From: Eimeria necatrix
Lineage: Eukaryota; Apicomplexa; Conoidasida; Eucoccidiorida; Eimeriidae
Reading direction: 5' to 3'
Assembly (NCBI RefSeq): GCF_000499385.1
Contig: NW_013654755.1
Location: forward strand, 1 to 64,000
DNA length: 64,000 nucleotides
Shown here: one piece after another, positions 50,628 to 61,665 of the stretch
How positions within the stretch are numbered: position 1 is the stretch's first letter
Layout: each line of letters opens with the position of its first letter
Notes under the pieces: generated by a model
What the model saw: the letters and a program-made list of their open reading frames with translations, nothing else
Told to the model about the DNA's origin: nothing
Database searches by the model: none
Program-made: the position numbers and the translations under genes

Positions 50628-51984
50628 CTACTTTTTGGTAGATACTTTCTTTTTTATGGGGTGGAATGCAATGCGTGCCCCCTTCCCAGTGTAAGGATTT
50701 GCCTTGATGTGTCTATACAGCTCCATTGTGAGGGTTCCAACTGCCCTTTTGTCCCAGCCGTGCACTGTGAGCAAGAGCCCTGCGCACATACCATGAGATT
50801 CCATAGCAATGTACTGCCTCATTCATATCCTAAAAGTGATACTGCCAGCATTCTACTTCTGAAGAGAGCAGTAAAAGTGATGCTAGGATGGTGGGCGCAT
50901 TGTCCTACAGCAAATAGTCCAGCTCTAGCATTACGCGCCACGATTTGAGATGGGCTTACCTCTTTTGTCAACAAAAATTCTAGCCTTCGTTGCATACTGC
51001 TCCATCAAACGCCGCAGCGCAAGCGGTTTTACACCAACCCCAAGCCTGCACAAACCGCGAAGCCGTACATACTTCCAGTAACAACGCAGCAACCGAGCTG
51101 CCAGCAACTGATGCTGAGCACTCTTGCACAGAAGAGCAGCCCCAAATGTTAAGTGCTCCGCATTCACCTTATCATAAGGTCCGGCCATTCTGGGTCAAAA
51201 TAGGCTTTCACCCCTCTTCCGTCAAGCACCAGCTGCGTTGCAACTCCTCTTTCTCGCTGCTGCAGCATGGATACAATAGCAGCAGCAGCGGGCTCCCCCA
51301 CCTCTCGCGCAGTGGCGGAAAAAAAAACGAGACATTTTTCGGGCCTATTGGGCACATGGTGGTGGTACATAGACACCCCCGGGCGCCCCAGTGGCCTGCA
51401 CACAAATCTCAGCTCTGGCGCACAGCCCAAGCGTTAGTGGCTTCCCCAGCATTTTGGAAAACCTGCAGCAGCTGCAGCAGTCGCTGCTTGTGAAGGCTAT
51501 CTCAACTTTCCTTCTTCTGAGAACAGCTCTGAGGGGTAACGCACCTTCGTAGGGCTCCCTCAGCGGCAAGCACTGCAACCGTTTCAGGCATCTTGAGCGT
51601 CATACTTCCTTTCTTCGGTATCTCCTCCGTATCCAGCCTCTGAAGCCGAACATTACTCTGTGCTTCTAGATCGGCCTCTCCCCTGTAGAAAGCCCCGTAC
51701 CCATAGCTCCCACTCACACCAAAGAAGCGGCGCTGGCCTTGCAACCCCGTCAGATACCCAGGGGGGCAAATTCGGCGGGACGAAACCCTATGAAGAGGCA
51801 GCTGCTCAGAACCATTTGGACCCGCACTCAACCCAACAGGCACTACAGCCGCTGTAGCTCTTGAACCAGCCTGAAGGGGACCACACTGGGAACTGGCGAG
51901 GCGAGGGAAAGCGCCACAAGAGCCCCTCACAGAAGCCATAAGCGGTCTCCAGTGGAAGTGCGCAGTGCAAAAAGACCACTGCAT
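50628..51984 (-). CDS. Organellar ribosomal protein uL6 (L6), 4 exons (about 296 aa)
   Basis: Exons on the minus strand, in transcript order: 51984-51545, 51395-51168, 51045-50960, 50764-50628. All are GT-AG and the phases agree. The uL6 match is clear across junctions. The first beta domain is MTLKMPETVAVLAAEGALRR. The core TQLVLDGRGVKAYFDPEW..LMIRLGVG parallels the bacterial LxLVGVGYRA...LxLG block. The end WDKRAVGTLTMELYRHIKAN with PYTGKGARIAF parallels DKQ.VGQ.AA.IR..R.PEPYKGKG. The roughly 130-residue N-terminal extension, with hydrophobic/basic character, suggests import into the mitochondrion or apicoplast; which one cannot be decided. It packs near the GTPase centre of the large subunit. 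It lies tail to tail with the preceding plus-strand gene, 127 bases apart. Confidence 0.85.
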
Positions 51985-54900
51985 TTTCTTGAGTAGAGCT
52001 CAAAGCGCTTGGAGCCAAGGAGGGCCTTCAGGCGGGCCCCTCTGGGGGGGGCCCCTAGAAGCTCGGCACTTAGGTGGAACACTAATAAGCCTTGCTGGTC
52101 CTCATAAATTTTATTGAAGCTAGAATACGTCGCGTGAAGGGCTTAGCATTTCTCTCTATACATATGGCGTTTGCCTGTCACTCAAGCATGCGGTTCTGTA
52201 ATGTAGCCAGTCTCTGGCAGCCCCAAACGTTGATCACAGCCGTCTAATCTTAAAATTGAAAGAAATAAAAATTATAATTTGTTGTTCGCGTATATTTTAT
52301 ATGTGCTATCAATAAGTTTAAGGCGATATGCAGGAAGGCGTTTTGCAGAACTACCCTGCTGGCGGTGCTACGCATTTGCTGTATAAGCATCTGCAGTTAT
52401 TACTACGTCAGATTATTGATGGTGAGGGGTAATATGGATGTGCCCCCTATTCACATAAACAGCTTCTCGCTGTTTTGGGTGACCAAGTAAGTTTTCAAGG
52501 CCTTTTCAAGCCATGCCACCGCCTATTCACCCCAGGGTAAGAAAGTGCTTGGCCTGTGATGCACTGCTGGGCCCTACACTGAAGCACGAACGTCTCCAGG
52601 AGAAGAGACTATAACAGTTTCAAGACGACTCAACTATGTAGGTGTAGTTGCCTCCTCATGATGAAGAGCTCTGTGGATGTTTTGTCTACCCGGTATCTAC
52701 TACAAAGCCAGGGCTTGTGGCTGGCAGAGACCTTCTGGCAGGCAAAAGCACAACGAATCTTGCCAAATCTGTCAAGGCGACGAGTATTTGGCATTTGTTG
52801 GAAAAACACAGAATTTCCATCTCTCCCACACGAGTAGCTTGCTTTTGCCCTTGTTCGAGACTAACTGAATCTTTTCGTGGTGCGGCGTAGCTGGCCAGTT
52901 TAGCGCTACAGCTGGGAGCAGGCGGAGTTTCGCTAAAACTGTATAGGGCAAAAGATGTTAGTGATCTATTGGATGTTTAGGCTAACGGCGGATGCAGCCA
53001 ATGAAACTGGAACGGCGGGACTTACGAGTGCCTAAGCTACACCAACATGTGTATGTATGCCTTAAATAGATATCTAAATGTTTGAGAGGTTAGCACCTTA
53101 TTCTGCCTGGACTATAGGCAGAAGGGAATGGAATTAGGTTTGCAGTGGATGAGTGAGAAATTCCTAGGAGGCTTTGGAATGTCTGTTTCTTCGAGTAGTG
53201 CGCGCCAGCCAATGCTTTTTTTGTGGGTCATGGAGTGCTGCGCTATTGGCCCAGCTTTGCACTAAGCGTGAAACACTGTATGAAGTGCGCGCGGACAAGG
53301 TTCGTGACCGCTGTCATAGGCACCCTCTCCGGCTAGTAGAACATGGGTACGATGTTTGTGTCTTCAGTGTTTAGGAGAGTTGAAATCATTAAAGTTAACG
53401 CTTATCGTCGAGGCGGAGAGCTTGAGTTTCTTGAACGCGCGTTCCTGATCGAAACATATGATGCCGTCTTTCTCCTATTTTGTGCCCTTGTAAGTTGCGA
53501 ATGATAATTACGAGAAATTGCTACCTTCAGTAACGACGTCCATGGGTTGCACACTTGATCACGGTTATCACGCACAGGAGCGCGCTTGGAGCTTTATGTC
53601 TCGATATGTTCTTCAACTAAATATGCGCTCTAAAATGCAGCATACATGACACAGAGGAAATACGATTTGCAGGGTGCGCGTCTACAGCGGTCTCGAAGTA
53701 CTTTTACGAATTTGAGGGCAATTTTAGTGTGTGCAAATATATGAACGAATACGTATACGTATTAATGTAGCTTATAATTTGGCATAATTTTCAAGGGAGT
53801 CTTTTGTGAAATTTATCTGGGATTCGGTATGCACAGGGCTACAGACCCAGCATTTAGCACAATGCGTCAGTATAGCCTGCGCATCGCAGGGACCGCAGTT
53901 AATTCCCCAGTTCTGCATCCATGGTACCAGGTCATACACAATTTTCGTTTTCATTCTATCCTGGGCTTCAGGGTGATTTCTCTTTTTAATGTAATTCGTA
54001 TTTTTAGTTGTTATTCCAAACCAATTTGGCTGGGGCAAAGCGCTTCAGCTGTGTAGATCCTGTTCCAGAGCAAGAATGCATCAAAATATTTCCCACGGAC
54101 GCCGTCGCTGTTCTCCTTCGCTTTCTGCTCCAAAACCATGTCCTGAAAATGCTTTCGTCTAAAGCACTTGAACTGCAGTTCAAGCATGACTTCAGCTGTG
54201 TCAGTTTATTCCACGAGAGTTCATGAGTAATTTAAACTGCCAGTTGAGGACGCGCGAAGCAGACGTTGTGTTTCCAACAAGCAGCAATAGAAGGCGCGTA
54301 ATTTTATGTGGCGTCACAAGAGCTCAATTGTATTCCATGCTTCATGAGGGTCGGGTGGATAATAGACACTTTCTAGTGCTACAGCCAGGCGAACCTGCTC
54401 AGAGGCTTTTATACTAAATGAGAAATGCCAAAAAAATCGCCAAGACATGATGAATACTTTGCACACTGGCTCTTTCACGTTATCTCTGCATATTGAATTA
54501 GGTCATGCATATCGTGGCGTCTGGTACTTGGCAAGCAAAGACCGCCATTGAGGTATGAGAGTTGTCTGCCAGCAAGTTACATCATTAGCCTTTGCAGTGG
54601 GCTTCTTGCCTTAACTTTCAGGGGATGCTTGGCTCTGAAGAGCTAGCTACATTTACGTTCTGCTGTTCCAATTGCTGTACTTTATCACAATCTGGAAGCT
54701 AACCAACACAGCCTACTGCCACGTTGTCACAGTGCTTACTGTAGCATGAAACGACGCGGCAAGCCTACTTTATTCCGGCAGGCTTCTCCCGCTTGTTCGC
54801 TTTTGCTAATTCTTATCAAAGGACAAGTGAAGTCTGTGCCTTTAAGCTGCGTTCTTGCAATCAAAGGGTCCTCTGAAACACCGTGTCAGCGTCCATAGAT

Positions 54901-57359
54901 TCCTTGATTCTGCAAGAGTGCCACGTTCACCGTATCTTCCATCAAATTTGTAAAGCTGAGCACTTTTCAAATGTGATTCAAAGCACCGCATATGTGGCGA
55001 GCATTTGACCTTGCAGTATTAACAGTCATTTCAACGCTTAGTTGTGAGCATTCATTTTTTACATAGTGCAGTGAGGTCTCCAGTCGTCTGGCCAGTTGGA
55101 AGACCCTTTGCGGGCAATACTGGGTTGTCCAACCCACCAAAGCCTCCAAATCCAGAGAAAGTACTGCATTTTCAAGCTACAATGAGACAAAGGCGAGCAA
55201 TGTCTCACAGACAGTCAGCATACGCTAGAAGCTCGTTGTGCCTTTCTCTTTAGTGGTCTCTTTTCACACAGCCGCACCAGTAATCCCAAAATTTGATCAG
55301 TCTCAAATCGGCTGAACCGGCGTCGTACAGGATGCCAAACCCACAAAAGGGCTGCATTATGAAACTTCAGAATAAAGCTTCCTAGTTTCCCTGGGTTTAA
55401 GATTTGGGCACATGCGAAAATGGGCAAGGACAGCGCTGGTCCGTAGGGAGACAAACACTCAATTTGCAGCTTTTCCGCTGAACTGAAGCGGAAAACAAGC
55501 AGCGGTAGCCCTAATGGCAGCCGAAGCTCATGTTATCACATTGTTTCATGCTACACGCGGAGTGTAGTTCTCTACGAAGCTTCTGCCACAGGCTTCAAAA
55601 GCATGAATTCCAGCTCGCTGTGAAGCATTTATTTTCATTGTGCAGCCACGCGCCATCTACAGAGGAGACTGCGCTTTTGCAACGGAACTCTCTGATGTCG
55701 TTTTTCTTGTTTAAGCTGCAAGAGTGGTGCACGCGCGTGAATGCAAAGAGCAGAATGATATATTTGCCTCTATGCGAGGCAGTGGCCATGAACAGTGCAA
55801 GTCAAAATCGATAAATTTCACGAAGAAACCTTGCGAAGCCGTTCCCCTTCAGGTGGCACTGACGCTTTCCTCTTCCTACCTGCGTTTACACCTCGTTTTA
55901 GAGTGGTATCGTCCAGCTGAACAAACTGAAGAGCACTAAATTCCTGACTCCACCCGCTTGCAGAAAGGATGAAAGAAGCGGCATGTTGCGCAAAACCCAC
56001 TAAGCAAAGGACGCGGTTCTCCCAAGCAAGCTCTTCTCTGCTTTTCGATCCGCTTTCTCTTTGAACTTCGAGCTTCAGAAGAAGTATTGGAAGATCTAAA
56101 TGCTCTCAGTGTGAGCAGGCGCGGGACGTACTGCAGAATAGTAGCACGTTGAGAAATGATTACAAATTTTGGCGGGGAAGGCACAGATTCAATTCCCCAG
56201 ATCGTGCCATGAATGCTATTTGTTTATTTGCCACTACAGCGTGAAGTACTTCCGCTCTCGCCAGCAAGTGAGCTAATGATATGCAAACATATGCAGAAAG
56301 GCTTGCCTGTCATGCGCAGCACGATCTGTCCTTGCACAGGGTCTCCAGAAGAAGAGGTGATCTCAAATGTATGCGCCCTTTCACTCAGTGCTGTACATGC
56401 AGCAACTCAGGACAAGCATGACATTCCGAAGATACAAAATGAGCTTACGCCGGTCGCCATGCATCACGGTGAGCTATGCACTCGGCAAAATGGAGGGATT
56501 GAATGAATGAGGGAAAACTAATGCTAGGAAACAGTCAAAAGCAGCTCGCCCTACATTGATTGCTTGGTTGCCCGGTGGTTGCATCAAGAACACAGGATTC
56601 CAATTTCTGTGCAAATTCTTTTAAGGCCTGGGGAAGGCACAACATAAGTGCCGAACCGTTGAGATTGGGAATACAAGAAGCTGAGGAAAAGGAGGAAATA
56701 GAAACAGCGCAATGACAGAGGTGCCGATGTCATTTACGTCGTGATGTTCCACTGAAAGGAACGTACCGGCAAGCTCGGCCAGCCCTTTTTTGAACGCTGC
56801 ACAAAGAAACATGCAAGCAAACATGAGGAGCCACTAATGGAACATGCCGCTCCACATTTTAGTGAGGTCTCTAGGCAGTGGGAAACCTGTATACGGTCAT
56901 CTCACCTCTTCGGCAACGGCAAAACTAAAAAGGGAGCCCTGCATTACTGTTTTGAATTGTTCTGAGGTATCACATTGCAAAACAGCTGCGGCGCCATATT
57001 TATCTTGCTTGCTTTTAAAGGCCATTTTCCCTTTAACCAGGCAGCCGGTGCACCGTTTTTCTCTAATTTCAGAGTCTACATTGAAAGATACTGATAATCC
57101 ATCGGCCAAAAAGCTTCGAAATAGATCGCTGCACCGAGAACAGCGGCATGCTTCGCAGATATTTCAGTCGAAAAATGTTGAAAAAGGGATCTCAGAATTT
57201 TCAGCAGCTTGTACAGGAATATTAGTTGTTTACAGATTACGTGCGGCCTCTGCTATTTAAAAAGCTCACTTCGCCGTTCTAAGGTAGATTCGTCAGACAA
57301 CTTTTGAACATACATCATGACTTCGTTCAAGACAGATTTTGTCTGCAAGCCAACGCAAG
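51985..57359. other. CAG-poor, gene-poor stretch
   Basis: No domain is recognised on either strand over 5.4 kb. It includes an AT-rich patch near 52255-52310. Two protein-like pieces stand out weakly: plus 52648-52890, containing LVAGRDLLAGKSTTNLAKSV, and plus 54008-54417 (next entry). Neither can be assembled into a gene. Confidence 0.45.
54050..54417 (+). other. Candidate coding fragments, two adjacent frames
   Basis: Two neighbouring protein-like stretches: one with ECIKIFPTDAVAVLLRFLLQ, the next with READVVFPTSSNRRRVILCG and ending QPGEPAQRLLY at the stop near 54417. They are in different frames, so they would need an intron or a frameshift. This could be a decayed gene. Confidence 0.2.
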
Positions 57360-58493
57360 TCAGTCACCATTCCACTGAACGGTTTGGGCGCCTACTCTGG
57401 ATATAAAGTGCGGATAAGCAAAGATACGTGTCCAGCATCCCTGATTACGAGAAAACAGTATGAAAGGACACAGAACCAAGTTGCAACCATGCAACAGACG
57501 CACCCATTCATCGCTTAGCTGTGGAAATTCCCAGCGCAGTGGACCAGGCGACGGGGCCTCCTCACTATTCTCATGACTGTTACGGTTCTTACGAAGAATT
57601 GAAGTGGAAGCGCTCCGCGCATTTGAAAGGGCTTTTTGCCTTGGACGTTTCAACCTTCCTGGGCTTTGATCGGCCTCACCACTTTCTCCCTCTGCCACAT
57701 GCTCGCTTCTACCTTCCTGCTCATTTCCATATGTGCCCTGAGGCCCATCGCAAAAGTTTTCTTCACTTGGTAGCAATGAAACTTGTCCTTCTGTTGCATG
57801 CCGGCTTCCTGCGCTTTTTTCACAACTATGGCTGCCTTGGGTTGCACCGTGACACGCGTCATCATTTGTGAGTAATTCATCTACTGCCGGTGTTTGAAGT
57901 CCATCTCCTACGCTCTCTTCAGTGCCAGTGCCGCTCTGGCCTTGATAACTGCACGCCTCTTCATGTAGCAGCAAATCAGCTGCGTGATTCCCAGCCTGTG
58001 GAAATATGAAAGGCATGTTGAAGTCTGCAGGTTGCAAGCGCTAGCGAAAGGGTGAACGCAAAAGCCCACAGCAAGCCCGCTCATTCGCAAGACGCAAACT
58101 TGCATGCTCAGAGAATAAAAGGAATGGAACAGCAGCTAGCTGTCAAATACGGATAGTCGTCTCCTTTGTTATTCAAGAGGCTGCCAGGGATGGACTACCA
58201 TCGAGGGGCGCTCGTTGCAAAAGCCTTACTTGGTCGGAGGGCATCCTAGGCCAAGCCTTTAAGTGGTTCTGAGTCGTAATGTGTAGGGCGCAGCGAGTAA
58301 TGAGGAAAACCATGGCTCCTAGGTGCAGCAGGAAAGGCGACAGGCGAAAAATGATATTCAGTGTTCTTGGCCTTCGCTGATTCCTTCGGGCGCCGCGCAC
58401 CGTACCAAGATCTGGCACGACAGAGCCAAAAGAGTAGCTAGCCGAACCATCGAAATTCTCAAAGGGCATGCCTGAGATCGTGCCTGTCGTCAT
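57360..58493 (-). CDS. Small single-pass membrane protein, two exons (about 299 aa)
   Basis: Exon 1 is 58493-58230 and exon 2 is 57995-57360. The donor CAA/GTAAGG and the acceptor TTTCCACAG/GCT are both strong and both in phase 0. Exon 1 encodes a short N-terminus (MTTGTISGMPFENFDGSASY), a basic patch (RGARRNQRRPRTLN) and one membrane helix (FRLSPFLLHLGAMVFLI). Exon 2 is a hydrophilic acidic region rich in Glu, Ser, Gly and Gln, followed by a basic patch (RLKRPRQKALSNARS) and a short end with Trp and Cys. The layout suggests a signal-anchored membrane protein. I do not recognise the family; it lacks the signature of the 4-23 kb proteins. An upstream leader exon is possible. Confidence 0.55.
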
Positions 58494-59570
58494 TTTGAAG
58501 CAACCAGGTTGGCCCACCAGCCCACTGGAGATGCTCCCACACAGGATGACTTTAAGTGAAATGTTGCACGTGTGAGGGCAGCAAAAAGCTAAAAAAGGCA
58601 ATGAATAATTAATTTGAGCACAATTATTCAAGGACGCGAGGTGGCACTTGCTGGAGCAGACGAACTTGGGGTTATTAGAACCTTTTTGAGTCGTCGATGC
58701 GCAGTGGGTACAGCAGGTTTCTAACTTGAATGGAACTTGACACAATCCAACCCATATATTACTAGATAAGCCACAGAATATTGTGGTTTCTTTTGAGAGG
58801 TTTGGTTTTGGATGTTACTGCGAGCCAGTGGATGGAATGTTAGTGCCTTCCAGAATATATCTGCCTGAGTTGTGAGAGCGGGTCGTTCTACAGCATGTTT
58901 GAGCACTTCGTGCAAACTACTCAGAGTTACCGATATTTTAAAGTTGTTTAGATTCTACTATCTCCAAACAAAAAGCCCGCTAAATGAGTTTTTGTACCCT
59001 ACGAGCTCATGAATGGATGATTGATTTCGGGACGTTGCAAGGCAACGTGAACCTATTCTTCGAGCGCTCATTTTTGAACTCTGGCTGTTCACCTCGTGAA
59101 TATCCGTTGTTATTTTCTCTTCTTGCTCGGCTTATGCTCGCCAAAGAAGATTTTTTTTTAAGATTAAAAACGCCTCTCAGGATGCCAACTGAGTGTTCCC
59201 AAGCGCACCGTGGGTCTAATGCGCATCGCTCTCATCGTGTTTTGTAACTTCCTTGCCCATGAACTAGGTGAGCCTCTAACGAATTCTCTGCCTTCGATAC
59301 ATATCTCATACAACAGAATTGAAAAATCAATGATCAGTCATCCCTCAAACCTGTCAGTCGAACCTTCTAAAAATGCCGAGAATCAAAATCCTTACTCTCT
59401 TGAGCCGGTTTGGTCAGTGACTAGTTCCAGAACCGGCGCCACCGCCAGCTCCACGGTTAGGATAGAAACAAATACTCCTAGTCTACACATGCTATATCGC
59501 GTATAAATTGCCTTGGCTTGTTACTAGTATTAAGTTTTCTGTGTGATTTCGGCGTGCTAATCTCTAGAGG
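58494..59570. other. Intergenic with a possible small secreted frame
   Basis: A plus frame at 59210-59506 (98 codons) begins MGLMRIALIVFCNFLAHELG, which resembles a signal peptide. The rest is Ser/Asn-rich with no domain. It may be a short first exon or chance. Confidence 0.3.
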
Positions 59571-59933
59571 TCACCAGTAAGCTCCATTGTACTGCCTGCG
59601 CACTGCAGTGGGCCCTTCTAGATACAGGTACTGCAGTTCAAGCACCGTAAGGCTGCTGTGAGTTTTGCGGACCATAAAACTCAGAAATACATTGATATAG
59701 CGAAGATTTTGTCTCGCTCCCAATTGTTCTCCTAAAGCGATGTCTAGCGTAAGGTTGCTTTGTTCAAAGACGCGTCCAGTCACGGTGCATGATCTCCAGG
59801 CGCTGCGGGACAAGCGTCCCACCGATGAGTTTTCGCTTCGACTGAAACTATGACTGTTTTTCCTTCGACTGAAACTATGACTGTTTTTCCCTCGACTGAA
59901 ACTATGACTAGAAACAAATTCTAGAGCTTTATT
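59571..59933 (-). CDS. Partial coding exon with nine-residue tandem repeats
   Basis: The minus frame is open for 121 codons from just after TAG (59934-59936) to TGA (59571-59573) but has no early ATG, so it would need an upstream exon. It starts with three copies of a SHSFSR-containing nine-residue unit. A non-repetitive, protein-like region follows: SCTVTGRVFEQSNLTLDIAL, then RYINVFLSFMVRKTHSSLTV, then a YNGAYW end. An acceptor could be GTATTAG or TTTCTAG at the left. The candidate exon at 60159-60443 lies just upstream. No family is recognised. Confidence 0.45.
   Translation of the reverse strand, partial: NKALEFVSSHSFSRGKNSHSFSRRKNSHSFSRSENSSVGRLSRSAWRSCTVTGRVFEQSNLTLDIALGEQLGARQNLRYINVFLSFMVRKTHSSLTVLELQYLYLEGPTAVRRQYNGAYW
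59838..59909. repeat. 27-base minisatellite, three copies
   Basis: TCGACTGAAACTATGACTG recurs at 59838, 59865 and 59892 with an exact 27-base period. The copies are nearly identical. The period is nine codons and stays open on the minus strand. Confidence 0.95.
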
Positions 59934-60158
59934 CTAATACGCTGCTCTTAACAAGGAATGAAATCATTGGTGAAACGCCAGAATGCCACCTTCTAAGCAG
60001 GCTTGAACGCAGCGAACAAGCTTGCTGCATTCAAACCTGAAGAGGAAGCTTTCCTCATCCGAACTGTAATTTAGGTACGGAGAAAGAAGACCAGGCTGCA
60101 GCATGCACTTTCGGTGTGACTATCACTCGGCGGATGGTAGAACGATGAAATGGCGTCT

Positions 60159-60443
60159 TTAGTGCTCGGCGACAGCAAAATCGTTGTTCGCATCAATATC
60201 GAAAACAAAGATTTCGCCAGAAATGAGTACTACAGGGGAGCGACGGTAACGAAGTCTGCAACCTGCCAGTAATTTGATGGTATCAGACTTTGTAACTTTA
60301 CTAGCTGGAAGAAGTAAGTTATCCTGCCGAGAGATTTTCCAAGTGTCTGGATTGAACCGTGGCCAGCTATGGCTCAAGGACAGCTCGGTGGCCGAGTGCT
60401 GACTGTTTGTTCCTAACACCTCAAAAAGAATAACCAGTGGCAA
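60159..60443 (-). other. Candidate exon upstream of the repeat-bearing exon
   Basis: A minus frame of 94 codons starting MPLVILFEVLG. It is preceded internally by GTTAGGAACAAACAG, a possible acceptor at about 60394. The protein-like core includes SWPRFNPDTWKISRQDNLLL and SPVVLISGEIFVFDIDANND. It may splice (for example at CCCCT/GTAGTA) to the exon at 59571-59933. The junction is not proven. Confidence 0.35.
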
Positions 60444-61155
60444 AGAAGGTTCGACGCCTTCCGGCTAAGTGGTCTTGAGGTCAGGCATTGGACGCAGAGC
60501 TCGAAGTGTCCCTTGGTACAGGCGCGCATGCCGTGCACCTAGTAATGCTTGCTCAGAGAAATCGTGGTCTATCGTGCCCTTTGTAGCCTGCAGCTGCAAG
60601 GCTATGCTTTAAGTAGACCAAATATGTAAGGAAGCTTACGAACGACAGCAAGGCAGGAAAATAGGTTACACACAATAGACACAAACATGAGTGGGCGAAC
60701 TTGAACAGAATGCAAGCTCGGCTGCTGTGTAACTCTAGCTGCTAGGTGTCTACAGTTGAGCGCTTGAGATAGGCTGCAGCATAAGCAGGGAGGTGGTGTG
60801 TGAGAGAACTGATCAAGAGCACAGACCAAACGTCGAATGGGACGACTTGCAGGAAAATTCAATTTTGGATGGCAGTGAAGGCAACGTGTCGTAGATTAGG
60901 CCATTGACAAGCTGGACAATTTAGCTACTTCAGCAGTATTTGAACACTTGAGGACCCCTACAAGACTTCAGGGCAGCGTCCAGCAAGAGGTGTGAGCACT
61001 GGCCGCTCCCAGCTAGAGCAGTAACGCCCTCTATTGCTCGGCTTGTCGTTGGGCTAATTTATGATACAGTGCCTTCACTGTCATCCACAATTGAATTTCC
61101 AGTGACGATGGCCAGGGGGAGATCTGTTCAGTAGTGCAGAGGGGAAATCAGCACT

Positions 61156-61665
61156 TTGTTGATTCTCAGTCTTTTGCTGGCTGCACGAGTAGAGCAGGTT
61201 CCTCACGGAATTGAAACTCGAATGAGCTGCAGCGACGACAACCAGCAACATAATAGCAGATTCACTCGCTCAAGGGATTCAAGGAAGGTCTGCAACCCAT
61301 ATGTAGTCAAGGTGACCGCAGCGCACGCAGAGCACGTCCCAGATAATCCCGTGACCTGCAAGCAATTAATCTCAGCAGTGACGGATTACCAGGATGAGGC
61401 AGACAAGTTTGCAGTGAGCTAAGCCTAAATTTGCTACTACATGTCTCTCCTGTTTTGCCTGCATATGTTTACTCCGACCATTGCTCACTGAAGGCAGCGC
61501 ATTGTACTGCTGCATACCAGCCCCAAACCATCGAGCCAACTGCAGAGCCCACTAGACCTTACTGACCGAGAAGAGAAGCTCTTCGCCTGTTAACTGCTTG
61601 TACTTATTATGTAGGATTATACAACAGTAGAAGAACTGTATGCGTGGCTTTGGAAACCCGAACCC
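61156..61665 (+). other. Candidate two-exon fragment of a secreted or surface protein
   Basis: The first piece begins MLILSLLLAARVEQVPHG, leader-like. It runs through VCNPYVVKVTAAHAEHVPDN to TDYQDEADKFA, where GCA/GTGAGC at 61413 is a good donor. The second exon, 61615-61665, is flanked by TTATTATGTAG and GTGAGT and reads DYTTVEELYAWLWKPEP. Both junctions are phase 0. The downstream continuation (about 61800-62110) is unclear. Several coccidian surface-antigen genes have this multi-exon form, but I see no specific motif. Confidence 0.35.

Larger units (their letters stand above)
29637..51984. other. CAG-repeat-rich segment
   Basis: CAG/CTG triplet tracts recur throughout this block, for example 30301-30363, 33634-33664, 37844-37880, 39826-39854, 39955-39975, 42494-42530 and 46640-46675. 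They are nearly absent before 29 kb and after 52 kb. Most are translated as runs of Ser, Ala or Gln. Alternating repeat-rich and repeat-poor segments are a known feature of Eimeria chromosomes. Confidence 0.8.
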
